Source: Yamagishiella unicocca
Taxonomy: Eukaryota > Chlorophyta > Chlorophyceae > Chlamydomonadales > Volvocaceae
DNA length: 64,000 bases
NCBI GenBank assembly: GCA_003116995.1
Contig: BDSL01000105.1
Location: 186,001-250,000 of the forward strand
Direction: 5' to 3'
Shown here: positions 10,874 through 22,456 of the stretch, piece by piece
Layout of the letters: every line of letters starts with the position of its first letter
How positions within the stretch are numbered: position 1 is the first letter of the stretch
Program-made: the position numbers and the translations under genes
Notes under the pieces: model-generated
What the model saw: only the letters and a program-made list of their open reading frames with translations
Database searches by the model: none
What the model was told of the DNA's origin: nothing

Positions 10874-13176
10874 TCAAGCGCCGCCGCCCGAGCCCGAACC
10901 CGGCTCCTTCTGGCCGGGCACCAGCGGCACGTACCCCACGTCCATCAGCTTCGTGATCCGAATGCCGCCCTCCCAAGCCCCTTCCGCGCCCGGCCCATGC
11001 GGCGCCAGCTCCTGCACCCTCAGCGGCCCCGTCCCCCCCCGCTGCTTCTCCGGCTCCTTGTCCACCACCGTCAGCACCTGGTAGCCCCAGTGCGGCCCCA
11101 CCGGCACCACCATGCGGCCGCCCGGGGCCAGCTTGGCCACCAGGTCGCGAGGCAGCTCCTCGGCGGCGGCCCCCACGTGGATGGCGTCGAAAGGCGCCTC
11201 GGAGGCCAGGAGGCCTGGGGCACGTGGGATAGGGGCGGGCGCGGAGCGGGTGCCCTGGGTGGCGGAAAAACGCGGTGTCCGTCACGCAAAGCGGATCAAT
11301 AGGTATGATACTCGGGCGCCGGGTGGGGTTAGGGGCGGTCAGGGGGAGGTGGGTCGAGGGAGGTGCGGGGACACGTCGGGGGGTGCTACAGCGCTGCGCC
11401 TCCAGGTGCCGCGCTCGCCCTGCAAACAAGTGCGCTGTGGAGGGTAGCGGTTCCGGTCGTGCCGCCAACGCACCCACCCCGCTGGCAGGCCGCGGCCGGC
11501 AGCCGTGCGGCCGTTACAGGCTTACAGCCACCCGCATTCATGTCGTTCGATTCGGTATTTTGGACACCACAGAAACTTTCATGTGTCGCCGCTCTCGACC
11601 CACCTGTCAGCACGTTCCCAGCTTCTATTCGGATGGTGCCGTCCGCCATTAGGTTGGGCACCACCCGATGCAGCGACTCGACGCTCCGGGCCGCCAGCTC
11701 CGGAACCACCTCGACTCCCAGCACGAGGCCCCCCGGAGACACCATCAAGCCAAAGCAAGCGGTCAAGTATCCGCTGCCTGGGGGCGGGAGAGGAGTGGGT
11801 ACGAGTGCACATATAAGAGTACACCAGCATTCGTGGGTGGGAAGCGATGTCAAACAGGTCGTCAATCGTTCCAGGCATTGCGGCATTCGATTGCCGCCGC
11901 ACGCACATTGTCTTAATTCCAGTTTAGGGCCGCCGGTGGGGGCGCAAGGCAGCGAGTGCGCAGGCTGAGAACCAGGGGAACGGATCCGGAGTGAAGAGAT
12001 CAGCCGCACGCACGAGATGCGGGGCCCGGGGCAGGTGCCGACAGGGGCGCAAGGACCCGCCTCACCTGATCCTACGTCCAGTACGCGTGCGCCGGGCCGC
12101 AGCTGGTGGCTCAGCAGCTCCAGTGCGGTGGCGTGCTGCCCGGCAGTCAGCAAGCGAGATGGAGCCATGTATGGGTGCGGGGCGGGGGGGGAAGTAGTAA
12201 ACTTGCTCTATAGGGTGAGGTGTAGACAACTTAGGTTGGGGACTAGCGAGAAAGGAAGTCGGGACGTGGCGATTGACCAGCAGAGACGTTTGACCGACAA
12301 CTGGCAGCAGCGAGGACTGCCCCTGGAGCGGTGTGTGGTCGCAGTGCACGCGAGGGTAGCAACATCAGCGGGTGGAGGGGATGGTGCGAGCGAGCAGCGC
12401 TAACGCGCCCTCATCCTCAAGCAACTGGCCAGGCGTCGCGCACCACAGCTGGTCAAGCGGGAAGTCGCACCGCAGCTGCTCCTGGGGGAAAACGCACCGC
12501 GGACCCGTTACGCGGCCCTGCCCCTCCCACCATGTGCGGTGCGCTGATGGTTTGGCCGTAGCCAATCGGCAGCGGATGATCCTGGGGGCAGCAGCGCGAG
12601 CAGCAGATGTGAGCCGCCAACGGCAGTAGCGACGCTTGGTGCGGAACACCGTATCATACGCCACGGCGTGAAGGATCGGCGCCGCCTGTCACTGATTTTC
12701 GCACCTGCCAGGGGGCAAATCATCCCTCCAAGCCGCCTCGAAAGTAAGCACCTACCGCGGCAGGCTGGCACCGCAAGCTCTCAAGCCGTATCTCTCGTCG
12801 ATTCCTTGAACCCCGAGGCTGCCGCACTTACCTCATACGCATGAGCAGTGCCCGTCGCGGCCGGGTTTACAAAGGCCGCGCGGTCCACCATACTCATGGC
12901 CTGGGCCACTGCCGGCGTGCGCAGCGCCCCTCGGTCCACTAGCCTCGTGAGCAGGTGCGTCATGCCGGGGCTCGTGTGGTGGCCCGACATGGCGACAGTG
13001 TGCAGCGCGCGCTTGGCAGTGCGCGTTTGCTTGAAATTTACTGCCTTTGTCACAGCGACAACGGCCACCAGGCACAAACCCGCGACACAGGGAAGACGCC
13101 TAGAGGTCTCTATTCCTTTCCTCATACAGGGTGTGCTGCGTTGCTGCAGCGAACGGGACAGGCGCGCGTTATTCAT
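10874..13176 (-). CDS. PCMT1: protein-L-isoaspartate (D-aspartate) O-methyltransferase
   Basis: This enzyme methylates isoaspartyl residues in damaged proteins using S-adenosylmethionine, starting their repair. Five exons give 326 aa with matching phases: 13176-12832, 12581-12531, 12135-12066, 11777-11604 and 11214-10874. Family motifs appear in order: HTSPGMTHLLTRLVDRGAL, VDRAAFV, DHPLPIGYGQTISAPHM (the whole of the 51-bp exon 2), LDVGSGSGYLTACFG (SAM-binding loop), FDAIHVGAAAEELP, LAPGGRMVVPVG and a C-terminal VGYVPL. The core fits the usual 220-230 aa. About 60 extra N-terminal residues contain a hydrophobic stretch (CVAGLCLVAVVAV) and could be a targeting peptide or membrane anchor, unless translation starts at the Met of MSGHHTSPG. 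The upstream gene ends only 109 bp away. Confidence 0.95.
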
Positions 13177-13185
13177 TCGATAAGG

Positions 13186-13190
13186 TTACA
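13186..13190 (-). terminator. probable TGTAA polyadenylation signal of the Moonraker-like gene
   Basis: The plus strand reads ttaca, so the minus strand reads TGTAA, the usual polyadenylation signal of volvocine algae. It is about 96 bases after the stop codon at 13286 and only 10 bases before the ATG of the isoaspartyl methyltransferase gene. Confidence 0.5.
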
Positions 13191-13285
13191 GTAGATGCTT
13201 AACCTTGAACGAGCCGTCGGCCTGAGGGGACAGACCCACAGGACGCTTGCTGCCGTTCGGCCTGACTCAATCCGTCGCGATTGCG

Positions 13286-16200
13286 CTAACGACCTTTCGC
13301 TTCAAACGACCAGCTGCCAAAGTCCAGCGGAGGGCTATTGGGCCTTGGCGAGTCCTCGTCATGTCCCTCGAACTCAGCTTTGACCATATGCTCGCCCAGA
13401 GTGTCGCACAAGCCAGACATCTCTGCGCGGCAGGACGACGTCGTCGGGCGTTTTTCAATTCGCCGTCGATGCTTCATGATTGCAAAGGATAGGAAAGCAA
13501 CATTAGACGCGCCCAAGCCCGTCAGTAAACATCCCCGAGAGCCCAAACATGCACCTTTGGCCTGCTCCCGCAGCATCTCCTCCAGCAGCGCATCCGTCAG
13601 GTCCTCCATTATCTGCGGGACAAAGTGAGCGACGGATGGGAACTGATGTGCGGGCTACCAACGCCTACCGGGGCACTCCGAAGAATGCGAGAGAGACGTC
13701 CGCCGCAAGCATAGACGGCGCGCTCGCGGGCCTGCACTGGAAACTGGCGTGCCAACGTCGCATGGACTGGCACAACACCGGATAAAACTCATTCCATCTC
13801 CGGTTGAAAGGCCTCCCCAGTGCTGGAAGCGACCTTCACACGTCGACAGCATCGTGACCGCACGCATCCGGTCGGACTTCCCAGCCAAAGACACCTATAA
13901 CAAACGAGAGCCCGCCCGCACGTTTCGCATCTAAAACGACAGGGCGCTGGGGGTTACCTGCACGGGGTTGAGGCTGGGTTTCGCTGCCGCCATTAGGTCT
14001 CCGTCCGCCAGCTTCTGTGCGCGCAAGAAACGCCGCCTGCTGCGAGTGACCGACTCCAAGATTGCGTCGCTGATGGGGTCGGACAGCGACTCGTCAGCCG
14101 CCGCCGTGCCGTCCTGGGCCTGCATGCTTGACACGTCACCGCGGCCTCGGCGGCCGCCGCTCAGGGGGCTGCGGGTGCTGTCGGCAGCCACGGTTGCGAG
14201 GGCGCTCTCAGTGGGCGGGTGGGCGAAGGACCAGTAGGCGCCGCGGGGGTTGGGGCTGCCGGCGCGTTCCGCCGTGCGCGGCGGCGAGGCAGGCGGTGAG
14301 GTCGGGTCGTCGGGGTCGAGGGTGCCAATCTGGCCGTCGCGCACCATTATGGGCTGCCCGATTGGGGCCCTGCCCCTGGGGCCTTTGCTGTCGTAAAACC
14401 ACTTACGCCTGCACGGTGGCGAAGCACAGAAGCGTGATGGAGAGAGGTGGTGTACGGCATGGTTCTGGCGGGGGTTGTGCGCACAGAGGTACTGCTGCTG
14501 GCGTGGCTGCGGTTGCGTCTCGCGACCAAGGAGCCTTGATGAGGAGCCTTGCGCTCTGATGAGGGGGTGAGCCTGCTAGCGCTGGGCTTCAGGAGCGTAA
14601 CCTCCCCGGGCACGGCGACTGTGTTCGCGCGCCCTTACGCTTAGTGCCCGCCGCTCTCCCCCGGGATGGCTAGCCCAGCCGGTGACGCCCCCCACCCTGG
14701 AGCTCTCTCACCTGACTTCCTGCTCCTTGCTCTCCATTCGGTTGAGTTGGATAAGCATCCGCTGCAGCTCCAGCACTGACAGCCCCGCGCTGCGCGGGCT
14801 CACGATGGCAACACCGTCGCCGTAACCCGTGCCGCCCGCTGCGGCGTGCTGCCCTCCCGCTGCCGCGGTCGCTGCGGCGCCACGCAGCGGCTGGCCGTCC
14901 GGTCCGAAGCGCAGCTCCCACTCGCCCGGCCCCAGCAAGCCGGCCTGCTGCAGCTGCTGCGCGGTGAGCTGCTGCGGGATCAGCACGCGCGCGAGCTTTG
15001 TCTCCATCTTGTCGACCATGGAGTGCAGCCGCTGCTCCAGCGTATCGATCTTGCGAATCCTGCAAGTTGGGGTTCGAGTCACGGTGTGTCGTACGGCGGG
15101 GCGTTGCGGGGAAACCCCGTGTTCGAGGGACAACCCGTTTTTGCGGCGGGGTGACTGGGACTCGTTCGCCCGCGAGGTCACGACCCGCACCTTGCGGCCT
15201 GCGCGACTGGCTGATTGGCGTCGAACCAAGAGTCGGAAGGCTTCAACTGACGGCGCAGCGCCAGCGCGCACAGCTTCACACGTTTTTAGCACGCTGTACG
15301 GCACAGCCAAAGCGTCCCTGAGGCCATGGACCTGACCAGGTTGCAGGCCCGGACCCAGCCATCGCACACCCCGACTCTGCCGGGCCTGCCGGCTGCCCCT
15401 CGACGCCGCCCCCCTACCCCGCTCCCACCCGGTACCCACCTGGCCATCTCCGCGAAAGCCGCCCGCCTATCCCGCTCCCACCCGGTACCCACCTGGCCAT
15501 CTCCGCGAAAGCCGCCCGCCTATCCCGCTCCCACCCGGTACCCACCTGGCCATCTCCGCGAAAGCCGCCCGCCTATCCCGCTCCCACCCGGTACCCACCT
15601 GGCCATCTCCGCGAACGCCGCCGCGTCACGCTCCACTATCTGTGCAACTTGGTCTTCCAGGGACTCCACGAGCAGGCCCGGCGGTGCGCCACGGGGTGCG
15701 ACAGTAGCCGCGGCGGCGGTGCGGCCGGCAGCGCCGACATGGCCGATGGAGATGACGCGCTGGGCTGCTGAGCCGCTGAGGACTGGGTCAGCCGTCGCTG
15801 GGTCGCCAGGTGGCTCCGCCGCTGTCGCCGCCTTCGCCCCACCTACTTCAAGAGACGACTGGGAGCTGCCGGAGGTTGTGGTGGCATCCGAGCCTGCGGA
15901 AAACACGCAAAGGATTAGCCCAGGGTTGGGGTGGAGCCCAGGGTTGGGGTGCAGGCCCGGGTTGCCGCACGCGTTGCGTCACGTGGGCACTAATGTGTGG
16001 CAGGTCCTGGTGCCCGGGCCTCCAGTGCAGACGTGCAGCCGTATTCCACATCAACGGAACACCACCATGGTTGCTCGCTCTTATCTGCTTGCTCAAGCGG
16101 GCGAGGACAAGTCGGTTGCATCCTAGGTTGCGTTTTACCTCGGCGCGACATGTCACCTGATGAAGCGACTTTGCGGGTACCAGCGCGCGGTGCTGTTGGG

Positions 16201-19200
16201 TCCGAGGGCCTGGGAACGGCACGCCCCGCGGCATCAGGCTGTCCTGCTCCAGCCGCGAGTACCTCGGCCGTGGCTAAGGATTGGGAGCTGCTGGTCCTGG
16301 CAGCGAGGCTCGCGCCTGCGCGTTACGTGGTGCCGAGCGCCATAAGGTGGAGCGGCACGGCGCCCGGGATTGGAAACTGGGACAGCTGGACGGGTCCGGC
16401 AGCGGGAGCAACACCTGCGCCTCATCGCCACAACTCTTTGCGTTGCTTCCTAGGACATGTACCATGATGCCTCACAAACGCTGCCCCTGCCACAAATCAG
16501 CCGCATAAACACCAGGTCCGTGCTGCTCACCTTGCACGGATATCGCTCGGGAGACAAGCGGTGACCCGGAGCCGTCCGCTGACGCTTCGGACCGTGGGGG
16601 GGCGAGGGATTGCGCCCGAGATGAGGACCTCGAGCCCCCAGCCAGGGGCTTCGCAACCTCGGCTCCAGCAGCGGCCGTGGTGGCGCCAGCGCCATCCGGC
16701 GACACGCGTCCAGACGCCTGTGGCGCTGCGGCCCCCACGCCTGGTATGCTGACGCTGATTATGGCTTGACCAGGAGCTTCCTGCTGCGAGCCGTGAAGTG
16801 GGCAACCGGCGTTTTGGGTCGACAGCAAACGGTAATGATGTCATTGGGGTGAGCCGGGACGCAAGACGTAGCCACTGTCGCGACTGGTGGTGTTCGCTAT
16901 CGCGGAGAACTCTCCAAGGGCCACCAGCCTTTCGGCAACTGTCACCCTATCCAGCTCTGTCGCCGCTGCTAGCTCCCAAGACGGGCGCGCCAAGCCTGTC
17001 CTCTCAAGCCAGCCAGCCTTTGCGCCCTCCAGCTTGCAACGCCCTCCCATGCGCCGCCAAGCTCCCCTCCCCACCTGCTCAGTGCCGTGCGCGCCACCGC
17101 CCCTGCCATCCTTCCCCGCCTTTGACCGCGCGAGGGCCTGAATCGCCGCCACCAGCTTCTCCGCCTCAGCCATGCCGCTTGCGAGCCGCCGCCGCCCCTC
17201 CTGCCCGCCCGCCAGTCCCGCGTTGCCCAGCACCTGCTTCAGCAACGCTTTGAGAGACTCCTTGCGGGACGAGCGATCGCGCTCCTTGGCCATGGCAGCA
17301 GCCGCGGGTAGGGAACGGTGGGAGGGGCTGCGGGAGCGGGTGCTCGGCTTCTTAGGCGACTTGCTACTGCTGGGACCAGCCTTTCCTGAGACGGCTCCAT
17401 TGCCGGTGCCCCTGGCTGCTGGTCCAGGTGCGCGGCGGACGAACCACGACGGGGGCCCGGACTCGACTTCAACCCTGGCGGCAGGGGCAGTGTCCGGCGC
17501 TAAGGCGGCAGCGCCGTCCTCCTGTGCCGCGTCGCGGGCGAGCTGGTGCAGATTGGATTCCAGCAGCACCTGAGGCGCCCGTCGGGGAAGTGGCTTATGT
17601 GGACGTTTGAGCCGTAAGCATGGGCCGCGCGTTCAGATGGTTGCCTCGGTTGCAGGTTCCTGCAGCATACCGCCAGCCAGCTCCCGGTTCGTCGTGTGTA
17701 CCCATCATCCCGACCCCGGCTACCCTTCGCGACAGCATTTGGGATACGGGCCGTCCGTGCCCCCACCAACCGTGCGACTACTCCTCTCCATCTCCCGCGG
17801 CCACTCACTTGCTGCTGCGCCAGCTGCGCGCTGTTCAGCTGCACCGCCAGCGCCAGCTGCTCGTTCTGTTGCGCGAGCTGCTGCGCCACCTGCAGGACGT
17901 GGTCGTACTGAGCCGAGGCAGCGGCAGGAGATATGCCGTACAGCGCCACGGCCCGCGCCTCATCCGGGCCAAGTCCTGCAGCCAGCGTCTGTCTGGCTAG
18001 TGCGGAGGAGAGGGCCAGGCGGCGCTCCCGCTCCGCTGCCGCCTGTGCGATGGAAACGGGACAGTCATCGGATCGGGAACACGGACACGTGCCTCGGCTG
18101 ACACGTCGCAGCGCAGGTGGGCTTGGAGCGCCGCGACGATGCGGCTGCACGCATAGGCTTTGCAGCCGTGCTGTCCCTATTGTTCCTCGACCCGCCACAC
18201 CTGCAAGTGCGGCACCGCCGAGGACGCGCCCCGCAGCGCCGCCTGAAGGCTTGCTGCGTTGACCCAGTCTGGACGCTTGGAGGCAAGCGGCGAGCGTCGT
18301 GGGCGGGCCTGCGGCGCCAGGGAGGCGGACGACTTGTGTACCGAATACGCTTAGGCCGAATAGGCTGTTCGAACTAAGGCCTTGACGCTACCAGGCTGGC
18401 GGAGACAGGCTGGCGTAGGTGTTTGCGTTGGCATAATGCAAGGCGCGATTAGGAGTAGCGCTGGTAATTCGATGCCGACATCCTTGCCATGGCATGGGCT
18501 CTGCTGTTGCACAGTGGACGCGGGCCCGCCCACGCACCTCGGGGTGCACGTATGCGTCAGGACGTGCGGAGAACAGCCCCTGCTCCCCCCGGCTGTATAG
18601 CTTGCTCACGGGGCCCAGCGGCTGCTTGGTGGGAGTCGAGCCGGCCTGCCGCTGCACCGGCGACTTCCGTGGCGATATGATGATGACACGCTTCTGCTTC
18701 CTGGCTGCCTGCGTAGGGTTCCCGCGTACCAGTGAGGCGTCGGACAGGGGTGCCAAGCATGGAGGCAACTGCTGTGTTCCACGATTTCAGGGCGCTATCC
18801 GGCGCATTTCTTTCAAGCAGCACACCATCCCCACCGGGGAGGCTCACCGACAACGGTAGCGGTCAGCAGTGGATGGAGTGCGGCAGCACAGTCCCGACAT
18901 CCTAAAGGCGGTTCGCAACGGGAGCCCCCTCGACATTTCTTCCATGCAGCTGCGCACGCCTGCTACCCCACCCGTCGCGCCTGCACGTAAACCGTACCTT
19001 TCTTACAGGCTGCGGGGTTCCGGCAGTTGCGCGCGGCAGTCCTGGCATGCTAGGTCCGTAAATGGCAGTCGTCAGCGTCTGTGAAGCGGAGCCAGTTCCT
19101 TCACCGTGCATGAACCATGCTGTCTCAGGCTGTTGACTCCCCCCTCCCGTTTCCGAGTAAGGGCGACCAGAGGCAGATGCGCCAGGCGCCCTGCCACCCA

Positions 19201-19739
19201 TGGAGTACATAAGCAAGCACGTTTGGCAGCTGGCTATATCTGTTACATTTCTGGCAACTTGTGCATGCTTGTCTGCGCCACAGCAGCGTGGCACGTAGCA
19301 ACACTGTACCTGGTGAAGGACAGCTGCTCGGAATTGGCGGCGGTTCGCGACCCATCCACCAGCGGCTGTATTGGCCCAGTAACCCCCTCATGGTGCTGAG
19401 CTCCCCCTAGCTCCGTGCCGTCGCCTCGTCCATCGTGGGTGTGACGGTCATCAAGTGTGGCGGTGCGTATCTCAGCGCCGACAGCTGCCACGGAAAGCTC
19501 AGCAGCTGCTTCACGCAAACGCTGTCGCACCCAGGCCGGATAGTCCACATTTGCTAGTCGTCCGGAAGGGCGTGGCAACCAGCGGTGCATTAATGACAGG
19601 GAAGCATTGGTTCATTGGTAACATGGGACAAGGGAAGGTGCTGTCTTTCAAACATACCTCCAGAAGCCTTCAGCAGTTCATACTCCCGCGACAAGCGCTC
19701 CAGCAATTCCCGGTTGGCGATAAAGCGTTGCAGGTCCAT
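13286..19739 (-). CDS. Moonraker (KIAA0753/OFIP)-like centriolar coiled-coil protein, 13 exons
   Basis: Thirteen phase-consistent exons give about 1089 aa: 19739-19658, 19553-19310, 19190-19007, 18708-18538, 18332-18201, 18042-17809, 17569-16868, 16783-16531, 15893-15599, 15059-14712, 14387-13958, 13612-13555 and 13422-13286. The protein starts MDLQRFIANRELLERLSREY. It has a helical, Gln-rich coiled coil (QYDHVLQVAQQLAQQNEQL), long Ser/Pro/Ala linkers, a second coiled coil (RIRKIDTLEQRLHSMVDKME), a PTSPPASPPR motif, and a C-terminus with EDLTDALLEEMLREQAKEM then CDTLGEHMVKAEF. As recalled, human KIAA0753 shows the same order: a coiled coil, an NPTSPPASP motif, another coiled coil, and EELVDEALGAVAAEL with a closing TSEF. 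Moonraker works with OFD1 and FOR20 at centriolar satellites and distal centrioles. The family call is an inference. Weak points are the AAG acceptor of the 18332 exon and the donor at 16868. The 132-bp last intron lacks stops and may be retained. Confidence 0.6.
15412..15616. repeat. 53-bp minisatellite carrying a splice donor, 4 copies
   Basis: The unit contains cccggtacccacctggccat and recurs at 15428, 15481, 15534 and 15587. On the minus strand each copy reads GAGATGGCCAG|gtgggtacc, which is the end of the exon at 15893-15599 plus its 5' splice site. Only the first copy (at 15599) gives the phase needed to join the next exon, because 53 is not a multiple of three. Confidence 0.9.
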
Positions 19740-20318
19740 TTCACGCTGGAACTAACAACCGCAAAGAATAAGCATTTCTAAAGCGCTCTTCCAGAAGCTG
19801 CTGCACAGTTATGTATGTCAAGTGAGGCCAAAGGCTGCACTTTGAGGAACAGCTTTGGACAAGTAAGAAGCGCGTGAGCGTTTTAAACCGGGGTTACTTC
19901 GCACCCAGATTTGTGGCATTTACCCTACGCACGACCGAAACTCCACTCGCTGATTCCAAAGTACACCAAAGACGCATTACACCTGTCTGACAGTCTGAGT
20001 CAAACAATCGGTCAACACGTACGGCTGGTGCTGAGTTGTCACAATCTCAAAGAATGCGATGCAAGAGTCGGATCATTCCCGCATATGCGCAAAGTAATAT
20101 TGTGAAAGAAGTATTCTAACTTCTTGTGCTTATCTTGGATTAACTAGTTGACCTTGCTGCTGTAAAGCCAAGCAGTTCCGACACTTCCGAAAAGGTGCGA
20201 GCTTTGCTGCACAAGGCGAGCCGTGCACTGCGTCCCCGTGCGCTATCGATGCATGTCAGGGCTCCTGGCTAAGCCCTCCTGCAACCGTTTGCAGGCTCTT
20301 TCTCTCACGTTCCGGACC
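19740..20318. promoter_or_regulatory. divergent intergenic region between the Moonraker-like gene and the lumen-protein gene
   Basis: The two start codons (19739 minus, 20319 plus) face away from each other across 579 bases, so this segment should hold both promoters and 5' UTRs. I see no recognised operator, TATA box or repeat in it. Confidence 0.5.
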
Positions 20319-21020
20319 ATGGCGTCAGTGATTTGCCAGGCGCAGAGCGCGAAGATCGGGGCAAAGCATTCTACTCAGGTAAAGTGTGCGACATTTACAC
20401 TTGCATCGGCGCAAGCTGGGCGAGAAGCGGTAGAAATTTCGATGCAGATCGCTCCGCTAACCTACATGTGTATGCCTCCTGGGTCAGTCGATAATCCTGT
20501 ACCAAACAGAGCTGCACCGATTATGGCTGTTGCACCTGACCCGATTGCTCCTCGTGGTCCCAGGCACCCGCTACAGTGGTACTGGTTCCACGCCGCACGG
20601 TGCTTGCCGCCCTGCTTGCGCCAGTCGCTGCCGTCCTGAGCACACCCGTCGCTCATGCGGCTGCCAACAAAAACCTCAGCCGCTCTGAGCTACTAAAGCA
20701 GCAGTGAGTTCCAGGAGCGTCTGTCTACCCGGTTATGGATATGGGTTTTCAGGAATCCTCCTTGGGATGCTGCCTACTTAGCAATTGGACGGCGTCATTT
20801 TGCGGTTGGGATGGGCGCAGTGGTGCTTGCCGATTCACGTCCCAACAGTTTCATGTTGTAGGCATGGGTGCTGCGTGTATCTGCAAGCCAAACTTGAGGT
20901 ACCACAGGTGCATTATGCTGGGCCCCTCCTCATTTATGTAACAGGCGCGCCGAGCGCAAGGAGGCCATGAAAGACCGTAATGCCAAGGTTCGCAGCGGCG
21001 AGATGAAGCCGAGCTTTTGA
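20319..21020 (+). CDS. small thylakoid-lumen protein precursor (91 aa), family not identified
   Basis: Three exons (20319-20378, 20564-20703, 20945-21020) join in phase and give 91 aa. The ATG sits in accATGGcg. Residues 1-30 form a Ser/Ala/Lys-rich plastid transit peptide. PRR then precedes a hydrophobic core (TVLAALLAPVAAVL) and an AHA|A cleavage site, which is a typical twin-arginine thylakoid-transfer signal. The mature product would be only about 38 residues, very basic and highly charged, ending EMKPSF. It has no cysteine or aromatic residue apart from the final Phe. The size and targeting resemble small photosystem II extrinsic proteins such as nuclear PsbT, but I cannot place it in a family. 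Confidence 0.75.
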
Positions 21021-21484
21021 TCAGGCCAGCGATCGATACATCAACAACAATAATCCTGCATACGCTCTTAGTAGACGGCATGCGTGGATACGTTGCACAC
21101 ATGATGTACGGTATGTTATACGTGGAGTGACGCTGGTTTTGTGTTTTGTGTAGCCTAAATTTTACCACAACCTGGCTACTTTGGGAACTATCACCTATGG
21201 CGTATATGCGACAACTTTATGATTATAATCGCATCAAAGTTTTGATTGAAGGTGATTGATTTTACCCTATAAGCATGAAGCTACTGCATAGTGTATCACA
21301 TGGTTCCAGTTGATCTGAGGATTCTTGAACATCTTGCTTAATGTTTGCTGCAATGAAGCGTAGAATCCGGCGGATGCAATGCAATAATTGTGCGAACATC
21401 AGTCAGGACATCTGTGCGGTGACTGGTACCCTCAGCCCGGGAAGTTCCATGGACGGTTAAACACCCTTAACAGACATGTGTCTC
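21021..21484. other. convergent 3' region, no gene
   Basis: This AT-richer stretch lies between two converging stop codons (21020 plus, 21485 minus) and must hold both 3' UTRs. Nothing else was identified. Confidence 0.5.
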
Positions 21485-22456
21485 TCAAGACCATCGCACG
21501 ATGAAACGTGATACCACCAAGGAGATCAGACAACTGTAGATTGCTAGCAAGCCAATCTCAATGTGGGCACGTTGCAATTCAAAACCAGTAGGTAACAGCT
21601 CGAACCAGTACTGAACAGCATTGATACTGGCCAAATGCAACTTCAGGACGCGCCTGTGTTGCGTCTGAAGCGATTCCACCCATGGCCGTAGCGGTGTCCA
21701 AACTGTGTGATCAATGCGTTCCCGAAACAGTGCCCACGACTGACGGGCTGATTGTAGGTAGGGACCTGCATTGGCGGCGGAGGGGTGTCTGTTAGCAAAC
21801 GGGTTTGCGGCTTTTTTGAAGGAATATTGTAGCTCTATATTGAAGCTCGAGCGTACTTACCACGACGCAGGGACTATCTTTGCCTACCAAGGACCAATCA
21901 GGACGCCTTCCCCAACCGCCGGACGTACCTGCGGCCTCTTGTGTCTGAGCCACTGCCATGCTGTACATTATTTCCAGGTCCTTACGCATCCCCTTAAGCC
22001 TCAGCTTAAGACGATCTTTATCCTGGTAGATACCAAGGAGTCACATGAAAGTACGTGGTTTTAGGATGGCGCCCCAGGGAAGGAGAAGAGCGTACTTCCC
22101 GTGTTGCGTAAGCGCATGAGCGCATGTGATCCTCTTATTGATGCAGGCGGTGCATGGCAGCTAGCGTCACGTGAGACAGGTGAGTTAAGGCGCAGCACGA
22201 CGAGCGCGGGGAGGCGCATCGGCAAGCGCAGGAGGGACCCCGAACGAGCGGCCCAACAGTGTGTTCATTTGCTGCGTGAGCCAACGATTCGTGAAAGGAC
22301 ACGCACATTTGCGTAACCTTCACCTACCTGCAGGCTTTCAGAAATGTAAGTAGCCTCCTCCTTTGCTCGCTGAACGACATTCTTCAGCGTCCCGAAGGCC
22401 GCAGCGTCCTGAAGCTCTGCCCCAAGCATAAGAAGTGCAATGATAAGAACGCGCAT
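21485..22456 (-). CDS. small membrane protein with C-terminal transmembrane segment, unknown family
   Basis: Three exons in consistent phase (22456-22328, 22022-21929, 21747-21485) give 161 aa. It starts MRVLIIALLMLGAELQDAAA, which looks like a signal peptide or anchor. Charged helices follow (KNVVQRAKEEATYISESLQ, then DKDRLKLRLKGMRKDLE), then an amphipathic region with several Trp. Near the C-terminus there is a hydrophobic segment, IEIGLLAIYSCLISLVVSRF, followed by a short basic tail. An extra upstream exon (22830-22740) also fits in phase and would replace the start with MRLGVLLLLTESVLRL, but that ATG would lie 20 bp from the start of CCDC77 on the other strand, so I prefer 22456. I do not recognise the family. 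Confidence 0.6.

Noticed and set aside
15060..15090. ggttcgagtcac as a tRNA T-loop
   Set aside because: There is no matching acceptor stem, anticodon arm or D-loop nearby. No tRNA or rRNA was found in the window.
20319..21020. Naming the lumen protein as PsbT, PsaN or another photosystem subunit
   Set aside because: Size and targeting are similar, but the mature residues do not match any of these well enough.
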